Below, one piece after another: positions 35,510 to 43,072 of a stretch of DNA of 64,000 bases. The notes beneath the pieces are model-generated. The model worked only from the letters and a program-made list of their open reading frames with translations, did not search any database and was not told where the DNA came from. The position numbers and the translations under genes are program-made. This DNA is from JAIVJG01 sp964236735 (GTDB lineage Bacteria; Acidobacteriota; Blastocatellia; Pyrinomonadales; Pyrinomonadaceae): positions 124,001 through 188,000 of the forward strand of contig CAXSFM010000007.1 in the NCBI GenBank assembly GCA_964236735.1, written 5' to 3'. How positions within the stretch are numbered: the first letter of the stretch is position 1; each line of letters opens with the position of its first letter.

Positions 35510-37558
35510 ATGCAGGCCTGTCAAACATGCGGCACATCGGTCGCGTCACAAGATCGCTTCTGCGGTAACTGCGGCGGCGCGGTGCAGCCCGTCACGCGCC
35601 CTGCGGACGCGGCGGCGCGCGAACTCGTGGCGCAGGCTGAGGCGTCATCTTTGAGCGACGCCAACGGCGAAGCGCGCGCGAGTGCAAACGTGGAAGGAAA
35701 GGCCTCGGCAGCCGTCGCGGGCGGAGGGCAACAGACGGGCATGACGGCGGGCGGCGCGACGGGCGACGGGATGACGGGCGAGCCACTGCAACCGACGCTC
35801 ATCAGCGAGTCCGATGCGGAAGCGTCCGAACCGAATTTCTACGACTCCGCCACGCTCATCGAGCCTCGACCGCAAACGCGCGCGACCGGCGAGGGCATGA
35901 CGACGCCAGTCGCCTCCGAAGCCGCCGCCACGCCGGCAGCAGAGAGCGAAGAGGCGCACGGCAGCATCGTCAACGAAGAGACGGGCGGCGACGAGACGGG
36001 AAGTGATGACGAACAGCCAAGCGACGAGACGGGCGCGGCGGTTGAAGATGTTCGTGCGACGGACAGCAACGTGAGCGCTGATGATGTTGCGAGCGTGGCT
36101 CCTGATGCTGCTGTTGTGCCGGATGAGTTGCAGCGTCAGACGGGTGGCGTGCCTCCGCGCTCCACACGCACGGCGACGGGCGGGTCGTCCTCGCGCCACT
36201 CGGCGAGCCAGCTTGAACCGGGCACAGTGCTCATCAATCGCTACGAGATCGTGCGACGCATCGGCGGCGGCGGAATGGGCGCGGTCTATTACGCCAAAGA
36301 CCGCAACCTCGGCGAGCAGGGACGCGCCGTCAAGGAAATGATTCAATCGCAACTCGACGAGTCTCTGCATGAAAAAGCGATTGGCGATTTCAAGCGCGAG
36401 TCCATGCTGCTCGCCTCGCTTGAGCATCCTTCGATCCCGACCATCTACGATTATTTCTACGACGACGAAGCGGCGCGTTTCTATCTCGTGATGAAGTACA
36501 TCTCCGGCGGTGACTTTCTCGCGCGCATCCGCAGCGCGCCCGGCGGACGCATAGACGAGTTGACCGTCACGGACTGGGCGATGCAGGTCGCTGACGTGCT
36601 CGACTATCTGCACAACCGTCGCCCTGCGATTATTTATCGTGACTTGAAACCCGCCAACTTGATGATTGACGGTAACAGCGGGCGCGTCATGCTGATTGAT
36701 TTCGGCATCGCGCGCTGGGTGCAGAAAGAAGACAAGGGCGTGACGGCGGTCGGGACGATGGGCTACGCGCCGCCCGAACTTTTCAGCGGCAAGGTCGAGC
36801 CGCGCTCCGACATTTATTCTCTGGGCGCGACGATGTTTCACTTGATGACCGGCGCAGACCCGCAGGACAACCCGCTGCTCATCTTCGACTTCAACAAGAA
36901 TCCGCCGCCGCGCCAGATTAATCCCGCCATCTCGAACGAGATGGAGAGAATTTTAATGCGCGCCGTCGAGTACAACGTCGAGTCGCGTTTCCGTTCGGCG
37001 GCTGACTTGCGCGACGCACTTGCGACCCATCTCGAACGCCTGCGCGCCGGTGCGGTCACGTATGGCGCAGCGCGCGGAGCGCCGGGGCACGACCCCAAGA
37101 CGCTCGCGGTGGACATGGTCTATTGCGGCTTTTGCGGCGGGCGCATCGCGGGCGACGACGTTTTCTGCGCGCACTGCGGGGCGCGTCAACCTCTGGCGGC
37201 GGCCAACGCCAGCGTCCGCGCCGCCCGCGCGACGGCCAAGCTCGTCGTGACGGGAACAACCGAACTCGATGCGACGTTCTCTCTCCAGAAGGAGAGCAAC
37301 CTGGTCGGGCGCACCGATCCGCAGTCGAACATTTTCCCGGACGTTGATTTGTCGAAGTTCGACCCGGAGACGAAAATCTCGCGCCGCCACGCGCGCATCT
37401 GGCGACAGGGCGACAACTATCTCGTCGAAGACCTCGGCTCGATCAACGGCACGGTCGTCAACGATTCGGTCAAACTAGGTCCCCGCCAGCCGCGTACGCT
37501 TGAGAGCGGCGACCGCCTCCGTCTCGGCGAAACCACGCTCCACTTTTTGATTGGATGA
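35510..37558 (+). CDS. Ser/Thr protein kinase with zinc ribbons and FHA domain
   Basis: A 682-residue soluble kinase from the ATG at 35510. The order is: N-terminal zinc ribbon (CQTCG...CGNCG), a long acidic/Ala-rich linker, a Hanks-type kinase domain (about 245-505), a second zinc ribbon (CGFCG...CAHCG near 540) and a C-terminal FHA domain with VSRRHARI-like SRRHARI and GSINGT. Kinase residues are visible: the Gly-rich GGGGMG loop, Lys275 in AVKEM, catalytic Asp378 and the DFG Asp397. The usual HRD is YRD. There is no transmembrane helix. It should phosphorylate Ser/Thr on partner proteins, probably including neighbouring FHA-linked factors, and can be opposed by the phosphatase at 40114. 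Confidence 0.93.
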   Translation: MQACQTCGTSVASQDRFCGNCGGAVQPVTRPADAAARELVAQAEASSLSDANGEARASANVEGKASAAVAGGGQQTGMTAGGATGDGMTGEPLQPTLISESDAEASEPNFYDSATLIEPRPQTRATGEGMTTPVASEAAATPAAESEEAHGSIVNEETGGDETGSDDEQPSDETGAAVEDVRATDSNVSADDVASVAPDAAVVPDELQRQTGGVPPRSTRTATGGSSSRHSASQLEPGTVLINRYEIVRRIGGGGMGAVYYAKDRNLGEQGRAVKEMIQSQLDESLHEKAIGDFKRESMLLASLEHPSIPTIYDYFYDDEAARFYLVMKYISGGDFLARIRSAPGGRIDELTVTDWAMQVADVLDYLHNRRPAIIYRDLKPANLMIDGNSGRVMLIDFGIARWVQKEDKGVTAVGTMGYAPPELFSGKVEPRSDIYSLGATMFHLMTGADPQDNPLLIFDFNKNPPPRQINPAISNEMERILMRAVEYNVESRFRSAADLRDALATHLERLRAGAVTYGAARGAPGHDPKTLAVDMVYCGFCGGRIAGDDVFCAHCGARQPLAAANASVRAARATAKLVVTGTTELDATFSLQKESNLVGRTDPQSNIFPDVDLSKFDPETKISRRHARIWRQGDNYLVEDLGSINGTVVNDSVKLGPRQPRTLESGDRLRLGETTLHFLIG

Positions 37559-37563
37559 AGGAA

Positions 37564-37601
37564 AGCAGTAGGCAGTAGTTAGCAGCCAGTAGCCAGTAGG
37601 A
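37564..37601. repeat. Heptamer-repeat single arm (GCAGTAG/CCAGTAG units)
   Basis: Units GCAGTAG, GCAGTAG, TTAGCAG, CCAGTAG, CCAGTAG with period 7 follow the kinase stop. No opposing arm is seen before the next gene. Confidence 0.75.
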
Positions 37602-37653
37602 AGACGCATACTTTTACGCAGGTCTCTAATCACTGAACGCTCCACTCTTCTTG

Positions 37654-38238
37654 ATGCAAACAGAAAGAACAGCCAACGCCAGCACGACGAATCGCACAGC
37701 CGCTAACAACGCACGCGCCAGTTACGGGATGACGGCGACGGAGATTAACTACGAGCGTCTGCGCGCGCCTTTCTCTCTGCGGTGCGGCGCGTTGTTGATT
37801 GACTACATCGTGCTGGTCGGCGTCGTCGCGCTGGCGACGCTTCTGGCGCGCATGTTCGGCATCGAAACCAGACGCGGAGCCGCGACGCTGCTCGTCGTCA
37901 CGTATGTCGCGCTCGGCGCGGTCGCGCTCCTGAACTTCGTTTTGCTGGCGGGCGCGGTCGGGCAGACGCTCGGCAAATGGGTGACGGGAATTTCCATCGC
38001 GCGACACCATGACGGAGGGCGTCCCGGTTTCGCGCGCGTGCTGCTGCGCTCCTTCGTCGGCTATCCGCTTTCGCTCGTGACGCTCGGCGTCGGATTTCTC
38101 CTCGCGATTTTTAACCGCGAAGGCCGCGCCTTACACGATCTCATCGCCGGAACAGTCGTCGTTCGCACGCGCGGCGGCGGCATCATCAACACGCGCACCA
38201 CCTCACGGGAACATGAGAGGCTGAACGCCGTTCGTTGA
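37654..38238 (+). CDS. RDD-family membrane protein
   Basis: A 194-residue membrane protein. The RDD domain opens with LRAPFSLRCGALLIDYIV, where the R-x-x-A-x-x-x-D pattern is modified to R-C-G-A-L-L-I-D. Membrane segments lie near 46-66, 76-101 and 131-151, with GQTLGKWVTGI between them and LHDLIAGTVVV at the end. Such proteins are of unknown or transport-related function and often sit with FHA or zinc-ribbon genes. I choose the ATG at 37654. It is flanked by the kinase and the TPR protein in the same orientation. Confidence 0.86.
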   Translation: MQTERTANASTTNRTAANNARASYGMTATEINYERLRAPFSLRCGALLIDYIVLVGVVALATLLARMFGIETRRGAATLLVVTYVALGAVALLNFVLLAGAVGQTLGKWVTGISIARHHDGGRPGFARVLLRSFVGYPLSLVTLGVGFLLAIFNREGRALHDLIAGTVVVRTRGGGIINTRTTSREHERLNAVR

Positions 38239-38276
38239 CTGCGCTTTCATCGCTGATAAATTTTCGAGGACATCGA

Positions 38277-40034
38277 ATGAATAAGAATTGTCCAACCTGC
38301 GGCACGGAGTTACAGACGGACGCGCGTTTCTGTCGCAATTGCGGGACGCCTGTCGCGCGTCTCACGGGCGGCGGTGGCGAAGGCGTCTCAACGACGGACG
38401 CCGCCAACATCTCGCCGCAGGCTCCCACCGTGCGGCTCACGGACGAAGGACGCAACACCGACGGCCTCGCGCCGGACGATTTGCAACGCGGTGGCGGCGG
38501 CGCAGCCGACACGACGCGCGTCAGTCGCGCCGATCTCGAACGACTCCTGCACGCGCAAACTTCCGCCGGCGCGCGTCCCGACGATGCCGGGAGGGAAGAC
38601 GCTTTCTCGCAGTCCGAATACGCCACGCTCCTGAACGTGCCGCTCGCATCACAAGGGGGCGACGCGCACGACACCGGCGAGATTCCGTCAGCCACATCCA
38701 CCGACGACATCGGGATGCAGACGCGCCCCGCTTTTCAGCCTCCCGACGCGGACGAGGAAATGACCATTACCGTCCCGCGCGTCGCGCGCCCCTTCGACGG
38801 CAGCCAGACGCCCATCCCTGTCGAGTTCAGGTCAACCACACCCGGCGCGCAGCAACCGGGTGAGTCTGCGGGGACGGCGGCGGCAGCTTCATCATCGCAG
38901 CCACTAACTCCGACGCAGGTTCCGCCGGCGACAACGCCGCCCGCGCCACCCGTCGCCGCACAGTCAAAGCGTCGCATCTGGCCGTATCTTCTGGCAGCGG
39001 CGTGCGTGGCCTTGCTCGCCTTCGTCGCGCTGGCCGGATGGTTCGTCTTGACGCGCTGGCGCAACATCACGCCTGTGGAAGTTAGCTCCGTCCCACCCGT
39101 CGCTCCGCCGGATGCGAAACAACTTTTTGAAGCGAAGATGTCGGAGGCGTCGGCGCTCCTCGATGCGGGCGATACGAGCGGCGGTATCGCGCGCTTGCAG
39201 GAGGCGAACGCGCTCGACCCCTCGAACACGCGCGCGCATCAGCGGCTCGGCGAGGTGTTTTTAGAAAGCGGCAAACGCGCCGAAGCCATCGCGGAATTTC
39301 GCGCCGTGACGCAGAACGCGCCCGAAGATTTCGCGGCGTGGCGCGCGCTCGGCTCCGCGCAACTCGCGGAAGGTCTCTACGCAGATGCGGCGGAGAGTTA
39401 TCGCCGTCTCGTCGCGCTCGTCGGAGATGCGTCGGTTGACCCGAACGATTTGCTCGCCTACGCCGACGCGCTGCGCCAGTCCGGTCGCATGGACGAAGCG
39501 CGTGCCGTCTATCAACGTCTCTCATCCGCATCTGCTTCCGATGTCGCCGCGCTCGCGCGCCAGCATCTCGCTGAACTATCGGCGCAAGCCTCGCCATCCA
39601 TCACTCCGACACCGAAGCCGAACGAGACCGCACGCGAGCGAGCCGAGCGCGAAAACGCGCAGAACCTGTTAGCGCAGGCGAACGTCTCCGCGACTCCGCA
39701 ACCCGTGCAGACGCCCGCGCCGACACCTGCGCCGACGCCCATCGCGCCCGTCGCCTCCACGCCCGCCGAGCATTATCAGCGCGGCGTAGAACTATGGTCA
39801 TCGAACCGCGCGGCGGCAGTGCGCGAATTTTTACAGGCGCAGGGTAACCCGGACGCGGACTATTATCTCGGTCTCAATCTCGTCGAAGGCAAAGACCTGA
39901 GCAATCTCAATCGCGCCGCGCTCGTCGCCGCGCTCGGTTACTTTCAACGCGCCGAACGCGGCCCGCACGCCGCACAGGCGCGCCGCTACGCGCAACAACT
40001 CGGAGTCGAGTTCGACAAACTAAGAAGACCATGA
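38277..40034 (+). CDS. Zinc-ribbon, single-helix, TPR protein
   Basis: A 585-residue protein from the ATG at 38277, preceded by GAGGA. It has an N-terminal zinc ribbon (CPTCG...CRNCG), a 200-residue low-complexity region, a single transmembrane helix (about 236-259, starting YLLAAACVALLAFVALAGW), and then TPR-like helical repeats with LLDAGDTSGGIARLQEANALDPSN and RLGEVFLESGKRAEAI patterns. A second Thr/Pro/Ala linker and a final helical repeat region close the protein. The zinc ribbon is therefore cytoplasmic and the TPR part external, or the reverse. It is likely a scaffold linked to the kinase/FHA pathway, given the shared zinc ribbon. Confidence 0.86.
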   Translation: MNKNCPTCGTELQTDARFCRNCGTPVARLTGGGGEGVSTTDAANISPQAPTVRLTDEGRNTDGLAPDDLQRGGGGAADTTRVSRADLERLLHAQTSAGARPDDAGREDAFSQSEYATLLNVPLASQGGDAHDTGEIPSATSTDDIGMQTRPAFQPPDADEEMTITVPRVARPFDGSQTPIPVEFRSTTPGAQQPGESAGTAAAASSSQPLTPTQVPPATTPPAPPVAAQSKRRIWPYLLAAACVALLAFVALAGWFVLTRWRNITPVEVSSVPPVAPPDAKQLFEAKMSEASALLDAGDTSGGIARLQEANALDPSNTRAHQRLGEVFLESGKRAEAIAEFRAVTQNAPEDFAAWRALGSAQLAEGLYADAAESYRRLVALVGDASVDPNDLLAYADALRQSGRMDEARAVYQRLSSASASDVAALARQHLAELSAQASPSITPTPKPNETARERAERENAQNLLAQANVSATPQPVQTPAPTPAPTPIAPVASTPAEHYQRGVELWSSNRAAAVREFLQAQGNPDADYYLGLNLVEGKDLSNLNRAALVAALGYFQRAERGPHAAQARRYAQQLGVEFDKLRRP

Positions 40035-40107
40035 CAAGCGACGAGTGACGTGCGACAAGTTAAACTTGTCTTTTACTCATCACTCATCACTTATCGCTCA
40101 TCACTGC
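40034..40107. repeat. Heptamer-repeat inverted element I (GTGACGA/ACTCATC units)
   Basis: The left units (TGACAAG, CGACGAG, TGACGTG) and right units (ACTCATC, ACTTATC, GCTCATC) face each other but pair imperfectly. The two sides meet at ACAAGTTAAACTTGT. The element ends seven bases before the next ATG. Confidence 0.8.
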
Positions 40108-40113
40108 ATTTCT

Positions 40114-41889
40114 ATGCCAGAGCTTGTCGTCAATTATCCAGACCGCGCGCCCGACACGTTTCCGCTCGGCCGCCTGCGAATTACGATTGGACGCTCGGCG
40201 CGCAACGACTTGTGCGTGCCCGACCCGTTCGCGTCGCGCGTCCACGCCGAAGTGCGGTGCGAGGGCGACGGCTACGTCCTGCAAGACCTCGGCTCGGCCA
40301 ACGGCACTTATTACAATCACGCGAGAGTCGCGGGCGAGGTCGCGCTCACGCCCGGCGGGCGCATCCAGATCGGCGAGACGGATATTGTCTTCAAAGATAA
40401 GTCCGCGTCAGACGAGTTGGCCGACGCCACCTCAATCGGTGAGGGAGATTCGCCGCCGCCCTCCGTCACCATCGCGCTCAATTCAGGTCATCGCTCCACG
40501 TCAGGTCTGCTCGAAGCCATCGAAGGCGCGCGCACGCAGAGTTCCGGGCGCATGGCGGCAGCCGTCGTTTCGTCCGCCGCCGCCACCGCGCGACGCGCGG
40601 GCGAGCAGAGCGATTTGCTGGCCTTAATCAGCAAAGTCGGCGTCACGTTGCTGGCCTCCGCGTCGCTCGATGAGACGCTTAGACAGATCGCGCGTCTCGT
40701 CTTCGAGGCCGTGCCCGCCGAACGCTGCCTGATCATGCTGCGCGACGCGAAAGATACGGAACTGCGCGCGCGCGTGGCCGAGCTACGCAACAACACGCAG
40801 CAAAGCGCGACGGATGTTGGCGGCGGCGACGGGGCGCAGAGCAACGTCGTCGGCGAGATTCGCGTCAGCCGCACGATTCTCGAAGAGGTGGTCAAGCAGG
40901 GACGCAGCGTCCTCACGTCAGACGCGCAGCACGACCCGCGCTTCAAAGGCAACACCGTCACCATCGAAGGCATCCGCTCCGTGCTCGCCGTCCCGCTCGG
41001 CGTCGGCGAAAGCGTCTTCGGCATGATCTACGCCGACTCGCCGCTCGCCGAAGCGCAGTTCACCGAAGACCATCTCAAAGTTTTGACGACGCTCGGCTCG
41101 GTGGCCGCCATCCGCGTCGAGAACGCGCGGCTCATCGAAGAGCATTTGGAGCAACAACATTTCGAGCGCGAGTTGCAACTGGCGCGCGAGATACAGCAAC
41201 GCTTTTTGCCGACCGCGCCGCCCGCCGTCGCCGGCTACGAGTTGCAGGGCATCAGCTTTCCCTCGTATGAAATCGGCGGCGACTATTACGACTTCATCCC
41301 GCGTCCCGACGGTCGCTTCGTGATCGCGCTCGGCGACGTGTCGGGCAAGGGCACAAGCGCCGCGCTCTTGATGTCTTCACTGCACGCCGCCGTCCACGCG
41401 CAGGTGACATCTCATCAATCGCTCGTCGAAACCATCACGGCGGTCAATCGTTATCTGGCCGACAACACGCCGGCCAATCGCTTCGTGACGCTCTTCTACG
41501 CCGAACTCGATCACCTCTCCGGCGCGCTCTCTTTCATCAACGCCGGACACAATCCCGCGCTCATCGCGCACGCCGCCGGCACACTGGAGCAACTCGCCTC
41601 CGGCGGACTCCCGCTCGGCATCATGCCCGATGCTTCATATCGCGAAGGACGCACGCAGCTTCAACCCGGCGACGTGCTCGTCGCGTATTCCGACGGCGTG
41701 ACGGAGACGCAGAATCCTGCGGGCGAAGAGTTCGGCGAGGTGCGCTTGCAGGAAGTGTTGTGGAAAAACGTCGAGCTGACCGCCGCCGGCATCCGCGACA
41801 AAATCGAAGACGCGCTCACAAAATTCGCGCAAGGGACTCCCGCCGTTGACGACATCACGCTCGTCATCGTCAAGCGCGCGAAGTTGTGA
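40114..41889 (+). CDS. FHA-GAF-PP2C (SpoIIE/RsbU-type) phosphatase
   Basis: A 591-residue soluble protein. It has an FHA domain (residues 1-98; IGRSARNDL, SRVHAEV, GSANGTYYN), a linker with Ser/Ala-rich helices, a GAF domain (about 165-330) and a PP2C-type phosphatase domain (about 345-590). Metal-binding motifs are visible as GGDYYDF and LGDVSGKGTSAAL, with GHNPALI and ASGGLPLGI further on and a final DDITLVIVK. This is the RsbU/SpoIIE-like branch that dephosphorylates regulatory proteins such as anti-anti-sigma factors. No ribosome site is visible, and the start follows a heptamer repeat directly. It is the natural counter-enzyme to the kinase at 35510. Confidence 0.93.
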   Translation: MPELVVNYPDRAPDTFPLGRLRITIGRSARNDLCVPDPFASRVHAEVRCEGDGYVLQDLGSANGTYYNHARVAGEVALTPGGRIQIGETDIVFKDKSASDELADATSIGEGDSPPPSVTIALNSGHRSTSGLLEAIEGARTQSSGRMAAAVVSSAAATARRAGEQSDLLALISKVGVTLLASASLDETLRQIARLVFEAVPAERCLIMLRDAKDTELRARVAELRNNTQQSATDVGGGDGAQSNVVGEIRVSRTILEEVVKQGRSVLTSDAQHDPRFKGNTVTIEGIRSVLAVPLGVGESVFGMIYADSPLAEAQFTEDHLKVLTTLGSVAAIRVENARLIEEHLEQQHFERELQLAREIQQRFLPTAPPAVAGYELQGISFPSYEIGGDYYDFIPRPDGRFVIALGDVSGKGTSAALLMSSLHAAVHAQVTSHQSLVETITAVNRYLADNTPANRFVTLFYAELDHLSGALSFINAGHNPALIAHAAGTLEQLASGGLPLGIMPDASYREGRTQLQPGDVLVAYSDGVTETQNPAGEEFGEVRLQEVLWKNVELTAAGIRDKIEDALTKFAQGTPAVDDITLVIVKRAKL

Positions 41890-41890
41890 T

Positions 41891-41981
41891 CTGTCAGTAC
41901 CGCCTGCTTAAGCTGGGCGGGTCTGCACACGTAGCAAGCACCCATCCGCTACCGCAGATGGTACTGACAAGATAGTTGCAC
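41891..41981. repeat. CAGTACC-type inverted repeat element, copy 1
   Basis: It opens with CTGTCAGTACC at 41891 and closes with GGTACTGACA at 41960-41969, followed by AGTTGCAC. The inner part holds CCGCCTGCTTAAGCTGGGCGG, an imperfect hairpin. A second copy with the same ends lies at 56013. Confidence 0.8.
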
Positions 41982-41994
41982 GTCCCACAAACTT

Positions 41995-42453
41995 ATGTCC
42001 TCGAACATGAACAAACTATGCTCCGCTTTGCGCGAGTCAATTGACGCGCTGACGCTTGATTGGGTCGCGCGCGTCAAGGCAGACCCGTATCTTAAGTCCG
42101 ACAATCCGCTCTCGATTTCGCAGATCGTTGACCACGTTCCGAACATGCTGGAAGAGTTGTGCGATTTGCTCGGACAGGAAGAGGAGCCGGACTTCGCAGA
42201 GGTGCGCGCGGCGAGCGAACACGGCTACTCTCGCTCGCTCGAAGGCTATTCCGTCACGGAGTTGCTGCGTGAGTTGGAGCTTTTGCGCGAGTGCCTGTTC
42301 AACTTCGTCGCCGAAACCGAGATTGCCAACAACGTCAACCGTGCGGACACGATTCGCGCGCTTCGCATCGTCAACAAATATTTCGGTGAGGATATTATTT
42401 TCGTCGTCGAGTATTACCTGCAACGCAAGGCCGACGAGAAGGGGAAGTTTTGA
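41995..42453 (+). CDS. RsbRD N-terminal-like stand-alone protein
   Basis: A 152-residue helical protein resembling the N-terminal domain of RsbT co-antagonists of the RsbRD kind: a first helix (KLCSALRESIDALTLDWVARVK), SQIVDHVPNMLEELCDLL, EHGYSRSLEGYSVTELLRELELLREC and a final helix. No STAS domain follows. The position immediately downstream of an RsbU-type phosphatase suggests involvement in the same partner-switching or stress pathway, but that is inference. An alternative start (ATG at 42007) is possible. Confidence 0.75.
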   Translation: MSSNMNKLCSALRESIDALTLDWVARVKADPYLKSDNPLSISQIVDHVPNMLEELCDLLGQEEEPDFAEVRAASEHGYSRSLEGYSVTELLRELELLRECLFNFVAETEIANNVNRADTIRALRIVNKYFGEDIIFVVEYYLQRKADEKGKF

Positions 42454-42483
42454 ACGTCCGACGACGCGCTCGCGACTAACGAC

Positions 42484-42963
42484 TCACACGCACCCCGCGC
42501 CCGCCGAGAGTTTTTTGAGGCTCGCACTGATCCGCTCTTCCGTCTTCTCGCCGATGCCGTCAACGAGATCGAGTCCGCCGCCCTCGACGAACAGACGCAA
42601 ATCTTCGAGCGAAGAAATCTTGAATTGTTGATGCAGCACGGCGGCGGTCTTCAACCCGACGCCCTCAACTTTCAAAAGATCGAGCGTCGTTTCAGGCGAC
42701 TCTTCTGTCACGCGCTCCCACGCCTCGAAAGTTTCGCGCTCAAGCAACTCGACCATCGCGCCGCTGATGGCTTTGCCGACTCCGGGAATCGCCTGCAAAC
42801 CTTTGACGCCGCCCTCGTCCGCAATCCGTCTCATCGGCGTCGGCCACGTCGAGATTATTTCGGCGGCGTGGCGATACGAGCGCACGCGGTAACGGTCGTC
42901 GCCGCGTATCTCCAACAGCGTCGCCATCCGCTCGAACCGGCGCGCGATTTCTTCATTCGTCAT
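42484..42963 (-). CDS. Helix-hairpin-helix protein resembling the N-terminal part of PolX
   Basis: A 159-residue protein starting MTNEEIARRFERMATLLEIRGDDRYRV. It carries the 8-kDa/HhH architecture of DNA polymerase beta/X: an opening helix bundle with YRHAAEIISTWPTPM, then LQAIPGVGKAISGAM and LLKVEGVGLKTAAVL, two helix-hairpin-helix motifs, and a third GIGEKTEERI. Polymerase palm and PHP nuclease domains are absent, so it should be a DNA-binding protein without polymerase activity. The ATG at 42963 is used; a longer frame runs into the repeat. It lies downstream of uvrD. Confidence 0.85.
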   Translation of the reverse strand: MTNEEIARRFERMATLLEIRGDDRYRVRSYRHAAEIISTWPTPMRRIADEGGVKGLQAIPGVGKAISGAMVELLERETFEAWERVTEESPETTLDLLKVEGVGLKTAAVLHQQFKISSLEDLRLFVEGGGLDLVDGIGEKTEERISASLKKLSAGAGCV

Positions 42964-42980
42964 ACCGCCACCACTCAAAA

Positions 42981-43068
42981 AACGATGAATGCGGAGTGAT
43001 GAATGGTGAATGAAGCGAGAGAATTTCTGCCTTGTATTCATCACTCATCGTTCCGCATTCATCATTGC
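42981..43068. repeat. Heptamer-repeat inverted element J (AATGCGG/AGTGATG units)
   Basis: The left arm units AACGATG, AATGCGG, AGTGATG, AATGGTG face right arm units TTCATCA, CTCATCG, TTCCGCA, TTCATCA. It fills the gap between the HhH gene and uvrD. Confidence 0.85.
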
Positions 43069-43072
43069 TCTG

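Noticed and set aside
35645..36841. A 398-codon minus-strand frame opposite the Ser/Thr kinase
   Set aside because: The kinase carries complete motifs; the antisense product is Arg/Ala-rich and has none.
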